Assembly (NCBI RefSeq): GCF_000622145.1
Contig: NZ_JHWH01000009.1
Span: forward strand, 135,796 to 199,795
DNA length: 64,000 nt
Direction: 5' to 3'
Origin: Paracoccus yeei ATCC BAA-599
GTDB lineage: Bacteria; Pseudomonadota; Alphaproteobacteria; Rhodobacterales; Rhodobacteraceae
Every line of letters starts with the position of its first letter. Positions within the stretch are counted from its first letter, which is position 1. Below are positions 26,143-33,664 of this stretch, one piece after another. The position numbers were made by a program, and so were the translations under genes. The notes below the pieces were generated by a model that saw only the letters and a list, made by a program, of their open reading frames with translations, did no database searches and had not been told where the DNA came from.

Positions 26143-26745
26143 GTGGCGTTCAGTGCGGATAAGGACCGGGAAATCATCAAGGCGCTGGCCCCGGCCGGGT
26201 ATTACATGGGAATCCGGATCCGCCAGTCCAAGGCGGATCTGGTGTTCAACACCTATCCCCCCGAATGGCAGGAGCGGTATGCCGCCATGTCCTATCGGCT
26301 GCGCGACCCGACCATCGCCTGGGGCTTTGCCAACAACGGCGCCGCACGGTGGAGCGCGCTGGCCCATCTGGATACCGCGGGGATCTTTGCCGATGCGGCG
26401 GCCCACGGCCTGAAGCATGGCCTGGTCATCGGGACGGGCGAGATCAAGGCGCGCACCCTTGCGGGCTTTGCGCGGCCGGACCGGCCCTTCGCGCGCGACG
26501 AGATCGAATGGCTGCAGGATGCCGTGCAGCGGCTGCACACCCGCAACCTGCCGCAGTCGATCACCTTTCGCGAATTGCAGGCGCTGCGGCTGGTCGCCGC
26601 GGGCAAGCCCTATGCGATTGCCGCGCATATGCTGGGCATCTCGACGGGCGCGCTGCGGGCCCGCCTGACCTCGGTGCGCAGCCGGCTGGGCGCCCCCACC
26701 ATCCCCGAGGCGATCCAGGTCGCGCGGCGGCGCAATATCGTCTAG
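26143..26745 (+). CDS. Solo LuxR-family quorum-sensing-type regulator
   Basis: A 200-aa regulator from GTG 26143, 6 bases behind AGGA. The N-terminal autoinducer-binding-like domain keeps the aromatic/acid set of the family (W, Y, D, P in YPPEWQERYAAMSYRLRDPT), although it is shorter than TraR or LuxR. The C-terminal helix-turn-helix (residues 140-198) reads TFRELQALRLVAAGKPYAIA and then LGISTGALRARL. No luxI synthase is seen in the window, so it is a solo (orphan) receptor. Ligand and targets are unknown. A direct repeat lies just after it. Confidence 0.78.
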   Translation: MAFSADKDREIIKALAPAGYYMGIRIRQSKADLVFNTYPPEWQERYAAMSYRLRDPTIAWGFANNGAARWSALAHLDTAGIFADAAAHGLKHGLVIGTGEIKARTLAGFARPDRPFARDEIEWLQDAVQRLHTRNLPQSITFRELQALRLVAAGKPYAIAAHMLGISTGALRARLTSVRSRLGAPTIPEAIQVARRRNIV

Positions 26746-26769
26746 GGCCGGCCATCCTGTCGGACCTGT

Positions 26770-26820
26770 TGTGCAGCATGAAATAATGCGATACCCACAA
26801 TTCATGTGCAGCAGAAATAA
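26770..26820. repeat. Imperfect 16-17 bp direct repeat, possible operator
   Basis: TGTGCAGCA(T)GAAATAA occurs at 26770-26786 and, lacking one T, at 26805-26820. The starts are 35 bases apart. The copies lie in the AT-rich gap between the LuxR gene and the nucleotidyltransferase gene, ending 28 bases before its ATG, where an upstream operator or transcription start could lie. Confidence 0.5.
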
Positions 26821-26847
26821 ATTTGATCCACACCGGGGGCGCAGGTG

Positions 26848-27864
26848 ATGCCCGTGTCGCATTCCCGCACCGCGCAGGTCGCCTATCAGGACCTGCTGCG
26901 GTTGCATCTGGACGAGGGGGCCTCTGCGCTTCTGGGCAGCGTCGAGGAGCGGCACAGGAACGGCCGGACCTATCTTTACGACCGTTTTCGCCTGGGGTCC
27001 GAGATGAAAAGCCGCTATCTGGGCGAGGGCACGCCCGAACTGCGCGAGCGTCTGGCCCGTGCTGCTGCCCTGCGCGCCGATGCGGATGCGCGCCACGACC
27101 GGATGGCGCGGCTGGCGCGCATCCTGCGGGCCGAGGGCATGATCGCCACGGACCGCGACACCGGCTCGATGCTGCTGGCCTTTGCCCGGGCGGGGGTGTT
27201 CCGGCTGGGCGGCACGCTGGTCGGAACGGCGGCCTATGCGCTGTATCAGGGCGAACTGGGCGTGCGCTTCGACACCGAGGAGCTGGCCCGGACCGGGGAC
27301 ATAGACCTGGCGAGCTTTCATCGGCTGTCGGTCGCGCTGGACGACCGGGTCGAGGAGACCCCGGACGACATCCTGCGCGCACTGAAGTTCGACCCGGTGC
27401 CGGGCGTGGGCGACCGCCAGGTCTGGAAATGGCGCCAGGGCCGGGGCGAGGCGATGGTCGAGTTCCTGACCCCCGCCTTTGGTCAGGAACAGGTCAAGCC
27501 GCTGCCGGCGCTGGGGGTCAGCGCGCAGGCGCTGAACTATCTGAACTTCCTGATCGCCGAGCCGATCCCGGCGGTCGCCCTGTACCGCTCGGGGGTGCTG
27601 GTGCAGATCCCCCGGCCCGAACGCTTTGCCATCCACAAGCTGATCGTGGCCGACCGCAGGCGCGGCGGGCCCGACCAGGCCAAGGCGCGCAAGGACCGGG
27701 GCCAGGCTGCCTTTCTGGTCCAGGTCCTGGCCGAGGACCGGCCCGAGGACCTGCGCGACGCCTATCGCGATGCCCTGTCGCGGGGCCCGCGCTGGCGGGC
27801 CCGGATCGGGGCAAGCCTGGCGCGCATGCCACAGACGGACGAAATCCTGCGCGGGCTTGGCTGA
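26848..27864 (+). CDS. Nucleotidyltransferase-fold protein (GSU2403-like)
   Basis: A 338-aa protein, with an alternative GTG one codon upstream. The signature GTAAYALYQGELGVRFDTEE followed by TGDIDLA (about residues 128-158) is a Pol-beta-type nucleotidyltransferase core: G-x-A/S helix, then D-x-D metal ligands. Length and motif match the GSU2403/NTP_transf_8 family, whose substrates are not established. It is downstream of a solo LuxR and separated from it by a direct repeat. No antitoxin-like partner is adjacent. Confidence 0.68.
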   Translation: MPVSHSRTAQVAYQDLLRLHLDEGASALLGSVEERHRNGRTYLYDRFRLGSEMKSRYLGEGTPELRERLARAAALRADADARHDRMARLARILRAEGMIATDRDTGSMLLAFARAGVFRLGGTLVGTAAYALYQGELGVRFDTEELARTGDIDLASFHRLSVALDDRVEETPDDILRALKFDPVPGVGDRQVWKWRQGRGEAMVEFLTPAFGQEQVKPLPALGVSAQALNYLNFLIAEPIPAVALYRSGVLVQIPRPERFAIHKLIVADRRRGGPDQAKARKDRGQAAFLVQVLAEDRPEDLRDAYRDALSRGPRWRARIGASLARMPQTDEILRGLG

Positions 27865-27865
27865 A

Positions 27866-27889
27866 GGGCGGCACGGGCCAGCGCCGCCC
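27866..27889. terminator. Hairpin between convergent genes
   Basis: GGGCGGC (27866-27872) pairs with GCCGCCC (27883-27889) around a 10-base loop, immediately after the nucleotidyltransferase stop and 8 bases before the end of the convergent peroxidase gene. There is no T run, so it may be a weak bidirectional terminator or simply high-GC structure. Confidence 0.35.
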
Positions 27890-27897
27890 CCAGGGGC

Positions 27898-29694
27898 TCA
27901 GACCAGCAGACCCACGAAGCGCAGCATGGCCTTGAGGCTGTCGATGGGCTCGGCCGGGCGGAACAGGCTGGGCGACCAGCGGTGCCCGCCGATCCGGGCG
28001 TTCCAATAGGACGAGGCATCGTGCACCACCAGCCCGACCAGCGTGTTGGCGACCAGATGGCTGCCCAGAGGACCCAGATGGTTGCCGCCCGTCAGCTCGG
28101 CCTCGCGCAGGACATAGAACCAGGCCGGGGTCGCGGCGTCCAGGCCAGGCGCCTGCAGGAACGCGCGCCCCTCGCGCACCTGCTCGGGCGTCAGGATCGG
28201 GATCGGGCGGTACAACCCCGTCGCGTTGATCGCCTCGGCCATGGCCTGACCCGAGGGCAGGTTCAGCCGATAGCCGCGCCGCAGGTTGCGCTGCGCCAGC
28301 CGCTTCATGACGGCGGGATTGGCGGGTTCGTTCAGCAGGTCCGCCAGCGGCGGGGCCAGATGGGTGTCGATCTTGCGCGCGGAATGGGCCGGGCTTTCGG
28401 CATGGACGAAGCGTTCCCATTCGATCACCCAGTTCCCCGGCAGCGCGGTCTTGGGATCGGCGGTCAGCGGCGAGGGCATGCGCCCGTTGCCGGTGAACTC
28501 GAACAGCTGCTGGAAGGTCGCGAACGGGGTCAGCTGGGTCGAGCCCGCGACGGCCGTGCCGAAGAAGCGGTTGTGGTCATAGGCCCCGCGCACCATCGAA
28601 TGGCCAAAGCGGAAGCCCGCGACCGAAAACTCCAGCGGCATCGGCAGCTGGTCGGGGTCGGCGGGCCGGTTCGCGTCGTGGAACTCGGCATAAAGCGGCG
28701 CGCCCGTGGCCAGCACCTCGTCCAGCACGTTGCCCGCGCAGATCGCCGGCAGATACTGGTGCAGAACCAGCCATTGGTAATGAAAGCGCGTCGCTTGACG
28801 CGCGGCGTCGAAATCGCCCAGCACGTCCACGAAACAGTTGTGCAGCCGCAGGAAGGCGACATGCAACTGGGCGACCAGCAGGTTTTCGTCGTTGCGCCCG
28901 TCGCCGATGATGGCGCGGGTGCGGATCGGCCCCGCGCTATCCACGAAGTTCGCCCGCAACGCAGGATCGAGCGCGTTCAGTTCGGCCTCGGTGATCTCGC
29001 CACGATCCAGCAGAAAGCCCAGCCGCAGCAGGTCGGCGGCGGGGTCGGCGGGCAGCGGCGGACGGCCGCCGCCGGAATCGGCCGTCATCCCCAGCCGCAT
29101 CTTGTCGGTCAGGGTCGGGTGCCGCATCAGCCGCGCCAGCTTGGTGGCAAAGGGCCCCTGGCCGGGCTTGTCACCATAAAGGCTGTCCAGTCCCAGCGAC
29201 CCGTCGCGCAGGTTGCCCAGGCCCGCCTCGACCGTGCCGCGGTCCATGGGGTGGATGTCGCCCGCAATTTCGGACAGGCCGACGACCTCGCGGTCGGTAT
29301 TGGCAGTGATGTCGTGGTCGATGAACTGCCCGAAATAGGTCAGGATCGGGGGCAGCGCGCTTTCCGAAGGGCCGGGCGCCTCGGTCGCCATGCTGTCGGC
29401 CAGGGCATCCAGCGCGGCCAGCGCCTGCGGGCCGGTCGGTATCCCGGCCGCGTTGCGGAACAGATAGCGAAAGGCCCCGGGCGCGGTGGCCGAGCGCATG
29501 GCCCGTTCCAGGGCAAGGCCCCGGGTCGTCCCCCGGGTTTCGTCCACCACGGCGTCGATCGGGATGACCCCGGCCTCGGTCTGGGCGGCTTCGACTGCGG
29601 TTGCGCCGCGCGAACGCGTGCTGTCGGCGGCGATTGGCTGAAGGGGGGCGCTGTCCTGGACGACATGCATCCCGTGGCTAAGCGAAAAGAGCAT
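27898..29694 (-). CDS. Animal-type haem peroxidase (598 aa)
   Basis: A bacterial member of the peroxidase-cyclooxygenase superfamily. Compared with myeloperoxidase, the distal Gln is Gln123 and the distal His is His127 (FGQFIDHDIT), with calcium ligand Asp128. The catalytic Arg and Glu are Arg267 and Glu270 (GDGRNDEN), and the proximal haem His is His365 (FRFGHSMVRG). No convincing signal peptide is seen, so export might use a C-terminal or type I signal. It oxidises halides or aromatic substrates in the family, and the substrate here is unknown. It stands alone with a long upstream gap. Confidence 0.85.
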   Translation of the reverse strand: MLFSLSHGMHVVQDSAPLQPIAADSTRSRGATAVEAAQTEAGVIPIDAVVDETRGTTRGLALERAMRSATAPGAFRYLFRNAAGIPTGPQALAALDALADSMATEAPGPSESALPPILTYFGQFIDHDITANTDREVVGLSEIAGDIHPMDRGTVEAGLGNLRDGSLGLDSLYGDKPGQGPFATKLARLMRHPTLTDKMRLGMTADSGGGRPPLPADPAADLLRLGFLLDRGEITEAELNALDPALRANFVDSAGPIRTRAIIGDGRNDENLLVAQLHVAFLRLHNCFVDVLGDFDAARQATRFHYQWLVLHQYLPAICAGNVLDEVLATGAPLYAEFHDANRPADPDQLPMPLEFSVAGFRFGHSMVRGAYDHNRFFGTAVAGSTQLTPFATFQQLFEFTGNGRMPSPLTADPKTALPGNWVIEWERFVHAESPAHSARKIDTHLAPPLADLLNEPANPAVMKRLAQRNLRRGYRLNLPSGQAMAEAINATGLYRPIPILTPEQVREGRAFLQAPGLDAATPAWFYVLREAELTGGNHLGPLGSHLVANTLVGLVVHDASSYWNARIGGHRWSPSLFRPAEPIDSLKAMLRFVGLLV

Positions 29695-30213
29695 GACAAT
29701 ACTCCGTCAACTGGTCATCGAACTATGGGGATGCCGTGGCGAAGAAATCCGCCATGCGGCGTTGCCTGTCTTTATGGAAAATGTCTTGGGCGCAGTATAA
29801 TCCCGCGCCGCGGGAAATGGCCGGCGCGAGTCGTTTCAGATTTCCGGAAAATATCACGAAAGCGGCCCTTGAGCCAAGAATATCGGCGGGATGGGCCGGA
29901 CCCACCGGATTTGCAGTTTCATTTCAAAAGGATTTTTTGGAACGGTGGCCCGCAGTTGCATTATGGCACGGGGTTGCAACCATTCAGGATTGTCTTGCCT
30001 CTGCCTTGAAGGAAACGTCCTTCCTGAATGGATTTTCCCGCCGGGTTTTTTCAACGTGGCAGGGGCTTGCCGTCCGGCCCCTGGCGCCCTTGTCGCAGCA
30101 GCGGCAATCCCTTGTTGCCTTGACGTTGCGTCATCCTTACAGAGCATAGCCAGCGCGCGCCGCCGGGGTCCGGGGCGCGGCTTTGTTCTGGTAGAGCGGG
30201 GGGCACGACGGCC
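29695..30213. other. 519-base gene-free stretch upstream of nadA
   Basis: No supported protein gene is seen. The only sizeable open frame, 29736-30149 on the plus strand, has no ribosome site and unusual amino-acid content. The stretch is less GC-rich than its surroundings. It holds the divergent promoters of the peroxidase and nad genes and a strong nested hairpin at 29980-30031. A TTGACG box at 30118 could be the nadA -35, but no good -10 follows. Confidence 0.55.
29980..30031 (+). promoter_or_regulatory. Nested hairpin in the nadA leader region
   Basis: CCATTCAGG (29980-29988) pairs perfectly with CCTGAATGG (30023-30031). Directly inside the right arm an AAGGA/TCCTT stem (30009-30013 with 30018-30022) closes a 4-base AACG loop, so the two stems can stack. 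It is followed by ATTTT. It could be a structured RNA leader, a small-RNA terminator or a DNA operator. It lies 183 bases before the nadA start. Confidence 0.4.
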
Positions 30214-31266
30214 ATGCTGGACCTGACCGACATTCGCGGCACGCTGCGCGCGCATTACGACCTGGAACCCTCGCTGGCGCTCGCCGAGGCGATGTCGGAC
30301 ATCCACGCCCGCATGGGCCGGGTGATGCCGATGGTCGACTGGGCCATTCACGCGCCCTATGTCCGCGCCATCAACGAGTTGAAAAGGCAGCGCAACGCCG
30401 TCGTGCTGGCGCATAACTACATGACGCCGCAGATCTATCACGGCATCGCCGACGTGGTGGGCGACAGCCTGCACCTGGCGATCAAGGCGACCGAGGTCGA
30501 GGCCGATGTGATCGTGCAATGCGGCGTGCATTTCATGGCCGAGACCTCGAAGATCCTGAACCCGCAAAAGACCGTGCTGATGCCGGACATGGAGGCCGGC
30601 TGTTCGCTGGCCGAAAGCATCACCGCCGCAGGCATCGCCGAGATGCGCGCGCGCTATCCGGGCGCGCCGGTGGTCAGCTATGTCAACACCACCGCCGAGG
30701 TGAAGGCCGCGTCCGACATCTGCTGCACCAGCGCCAACGCGGTGCAGATCGTTTCGGCGATGGAGAGCGATACCATCATCATGACGCCCGACAAATGGCT
30801 GGCGCAGAACGTGGCGCTGAAGGTGCCGCACAAGCGGGTGGTCTGGTGGGACGGCGCCTGCATCGTGCATGAACAGTTCACGGCCCAGGACCTGCGCGAC
30901 TTCCGCGACTGGAACCCGGGGCTGAAGATCATCGCCCATCCCGAATGCCCGCCCGAGGTGGTGGCCGAGGCGGATTACGCCGGCTCGACCGCGAATATCC
31001 AGGATTGGGTGACGGCCGAGCAGCCCAAGCAGGTCATGCTGGTGACGGAATGTTCAATGGCCTCGAACATCTCGGACGCGAACCCGGAGGTCGAGTTTCT
31101 GGGCCCCTGCAACATGTGCCCCTATATGCAGAAGATCACGCTGGAAAAGGTGCTGTGGTCGCTGCATTCCATGACCGGCGTGGTCGAGGTCGACCCAGGC
31201 GTCGCCGAACCGGCCCGCCGTGCCGTGCAGCGCATGATCGACCTGTCGCGCAGGCTGGCGGGATGA
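30214..31266 (+). CDS. nadA: Quinolinate synthase NadA
   Basis: A 350-aa [4Fe-4S] enzyme condensing iminoaspartate with dihydroxyacetone phosphate to quinolinate. The family landmarks are VVLAHNYMTPQIYHGIADVVGD, the first cluster Cys in CGVHFMAETSKIL, and the C-terminal CNMCPYM motif with TECSM before it. It is preceded by a G-rich site. The ATGA overlap with nadB shows translational coupling. It is the first gene of a complete de novo NAD operon. Confidence 0.95.
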   Translation: MLDLTDIRGTLRAHYDLEPSLALAEAMSDIHARMGRVMPMVDWAIHAPYVRAINELKRQRNAVVLAHNYMTPQIYHGIADVVGDSLHLAIKATEVEADVIVQCGVHFMAETSKILNPQKTVLMPDMEAGCSLAESITAAGIAEMRARYPGAPVVSYVNTTAEVKAASDICCTSANAVQIVSAMESDTIIMTPDKWLAQNVALKVPHKRVVWWDGACIVHEQFTAQDLRDFRDWNPGLKIIAHPECPPEVVAEADYAGSTANIQDWVTAEQPKQVMLVTECSMASNISDANPEVEFLGPCNMCPYMQKITLEKVLWSLHSMTGVVEVDPGVAEPARRAVQRMIDLSRRLAG

Positions 31267-32807
31267 CGGCGCTTGCCACCGGGCGCATCGTCATCCTGGG
31301 CGCGGGGCTTGCGGCGCTGTCGGCCGCGCTGCGTCTGGCGCCGCGCCCGGTGCTGGTCGTCTCGCCCGATCCCCTGGGGCAGGGGGCCAGCTCGGCCTGG
31401 GCGCAGGGCGGGGTGGCGGCGGCGATGGACCCCGCCGACAGCCCCGAGGCCCATGCCGCGGACACGCTGCGCGCCGGTGCCGGCCTGGTCGAGGCCGAGG
31501 TGGCGCGGCTGGTGACGGGGGCCGCGCCCGACCACATCCGCGACCTGACGGCCCTTGGCGCGCCCTTCGACCGCACGGAAACCGGGGCCTATGTGCTGTC
31601 GCGCGAGGCCGCGCATTCCGCATCCCGCGTGGTCCGGGTCGGGGGCGACAGCGCAGGGGCGGAAATCATGCGGGCGATGGTGGCGGCGGTACGGCGTGCG
31701 CCTTCGGTCCAGGTGCTGGAAGGGGCGATGGCCACGGGGCTGGAAACGCGCGCCGGCCGCGTCATCGGCGTCCGGCTGATGCGGACCCCGGCCTCGGCCC
31801 AGGTCGTGCTGCACGCGCCGGCGGTGCTGCTGGCGGCCGGCGGCGTCGGCGGGCTTTACGCGCTGACGACGAATCCGCCCCGCATCGCAGGCCAGGCGGT
31901 CGGCATGGCCGCCCGGGCAGGCGCGGTGATTGCCGATGCCGAATTCGTGCAGTTCCACCCGACCGCGATGGACGTGGGCCTGGACCCCGCGCCCCTGGCG
32001 ACCGAAGCCCTGCGGGGCGAGGGCGCGCATCTGGTCAATGCTCAGGGCGTGCGCTTCATGCTGGCCGTGCACCCCGATGCCGAGCTTGCGCCGCGCGACG
32101 TGGTGGCCCGTGCCGTCTATCTGCAGGCGCAGGCGGGGCTGCGGCCGGCGCTTGACACCCGGCATTGCCTGGGGCCGCGGATCCTGACGGAATTCCCGGC
32201 GGTGGCGGCTGCCTGTGCCCGGGCGGGGATCGACCCCACCCGCGCGCCGATCCCGGTCGCCGCTGCGGCGCATTACCACATGGGCGGGGTCGAAAGCGAC
32301 CGCGACGGGCGCAGCAGCCTGCCCGGTCTGTGGGTCTGCGGCGAGGCGGCCTCGACCGGGCTGCACGGCGCGAACCGCCTTGCCTCGAACGGGCTGCTCG
32401 AGGCGCTGGTCTTTGCGGCGCGCGCGGCGGCGTCGATCGGGGCCGAGGTCGCGGCGGGGGACCACGCCCGGGTTGTCCTGCCCGAACTGGCCGATGCCCC
32501 GCCGCCCGACCCGGCGCTGGTCCGGCGCCTGCGCCAGGCGATGACGGCGGGGGCGGGCGTCGTGCGCGACGCGGCGGGGCTGGCCGCCTGCCTGCACGAG
32601 ATCGCGGCCATCGAGGCGGCCCAGCCCGATTGCGCGCCCCTGGGCAACATGACCGCCACCGCGACGCTGATCTGCGCCGCCGCCCTTGCCCGGCGCGAAA
32701 GCCGCGGCGCGCATTGCCGCAGCGATCATCCCGACACCCATCCCGCCGGCCGGCGCAGCCGCATGACCCTGGCCGAGGCCCGTGCCAGCCAGAAGGAAAC
32801 CGCATGA
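31263..32807 (+). CDS. nadB: L-aspartate oxidase NadB
   Basis: A 514-aa flavoprotein oxidising aspartate to iminoaspartate for NadA. The N-terminal FAD motif is GRIVILGAGLAALSAALRL. The substrate and FAD signature GLHGANRLASNGLLEALVFA lies at about residues 363-382, and the active-site region HPTA is present. It is slightly shorter than E. coli NadB. It starts at ATG 31263 inside the nadA stop and overlaps nadC by 4 bases. Confidence 0.94.
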   Translation: MTALATGRIVILGAGLAALSAALRLAPRPVLVVSPDPLGQGASSAWAQGGVAAAMDPADSPEAHAADTLRAGAGLVEAEVARLVTGAAPDHIRDLTALGAPFDRTETGAYVLSREAAHSASRVVRVGGDSAGAEIMRAMVAAVRRAPSVQVLEGAMATGLETRAGRVIGVRLMRTPASAQVVLHAPAVLLAAGGVGGLYALTTNPPRIAGQAVGMAARAGAVIADAEFVQFHPTAMDVGLDPAPLATEALRGEGAHLVNAQGVRFMLAVHPDAELAPRDVVARAVYLQAQAGLRPALDTRHCLGPRILTEFPAVAAACARAGIDPTRAPIPVAAAAHYHMGGVESDRDGRSSLPGLWVCGEAASTGLHGANRLASNGLLEALVFAARAAASIGAEVAAGDHARVVLPELADAPPPDPALVRRLRQAMTAGAGVVRDAAGLAACLHEIAAIEAAQPDCAPLGNMTATATLICAAALARRESRGAHCRSDHPDTHPAGRRSRMTLAEARASQKETA

Positions 32808-33652
32808 CCCCGTTCCCCGACATGATCCTTGAGCCCTTGGTCCGCGCCGCCCTGCTCGAGGACCTGGGCACCTATGGCGACCTGACCACGCGCACGGTCA
32901 TTGCGCCCGGCACCCGCTATGCCGCCCGGATCGTCGCGCGCGAGGCGGGCGTCGCTTCGGGGATGCAGCTTGCGGCCATCGCCTTCCGGCTGGTCGATCC
33001 GGCGCTGGCCTTGCAGATCCTGGTTCCCGACGGCACCCGCTTTGACAAGGGCCAGACCCTGGCCGAGGTCGCGGGCGACGCCGCCGCCATCCTGTCGGCC
33101 GAGCGGGTGGCGCTGAACTTTGCCGGCAGGCTGTGCGGCATCGCGACCCGGACGGCGGATTTCGTCGCGCAGGCGGCCGGAACGAAGGCGCGGATCACCT
33201 GCACGCGCAAGACCACCCCGGGCCTGCGCCTGGTCGAAAAGCAGGCCGTGCTGCACGGCGGCGGCTTCAACCACCGCTTCAGCCTGTCGGACGCGATCCT
33301 GATCAAGGACAACCACATCGCGGCGGCGGGCGGCATTCGGCCCGTCCTGCAGGCGGTCAAGGCCCGCGCCTCGCACATGATCCGGGTCGAGATCGAGGTC
33401 GACCGGCTGGACCAGCTGGCCGAAGCCCTGGACGAGGGCGGCGCCGACGTCGTGCTGCTGGACAACATGGACACGCCCACGCTGCGAAACGCGGTCGGCA
33501 TGGTCGCGGGCCGGCTGGTCACCGAGGCCTCGGGCAACATGCGGCTGGACCGCATCGCCGAGGTCGCCGCGACGGGGGTGGATTACATCTCGGTCGGGGC
33601 GCTGACCCATTCGGCGCCGGTGCTGGACCTGGGGCTGGACGTTTCCGAATAA
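32804..33652 (+). CDS. nadC: Quinolinate phosphoribosyltransferase NadC
   Basis: A 282-aa enzyme converting quinolinate and PRPP to nicotinate mononucleotide. The conserved motifs are TRKTTPGLR (residues about 135-143), HRFSLSDAILIKDNHI and the C-terminal DYISVGALTHS. It is the last gene of nadABC. The stop is only 12 bases from the end of the convergent amine-dehydrogenase gene, and no terminator is visible between them. Confidence 0.95.
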   Translation: MTPFPDMILEPLVRAALLEDLGTYGDLTTRTVIAPGTRYAARIVAREAGVASGMQLAAIAFRLVDPALALQILVPDGTRFDKGQTLAEVAGDAAAILSAERVALNFAGRLCGIATRTADFVAQAAGTKARITCTRKTTPGLRLVEKQAVLHGGGFNHRFSLSDAILIKDNHIAAAGGIRPVLQAVKARASHMIRVEIEVDRLDQLAEALDEGGADVVLLDNMDTPTLRNAVGMVAGRLVTEASGNMRLDRIAEVAATGVDYISVGALTHSAPVLDLGLDVSE

Positions 33653-33664
33653 GGAACAGCCCGA

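Noticed and set aside
29736..30149. A 137-aa plus-strand frame in the gap before nadA
   Set aside because: No ribosome site, odd composition, and it overlaps the nested hairpin. Treated as non-coding.
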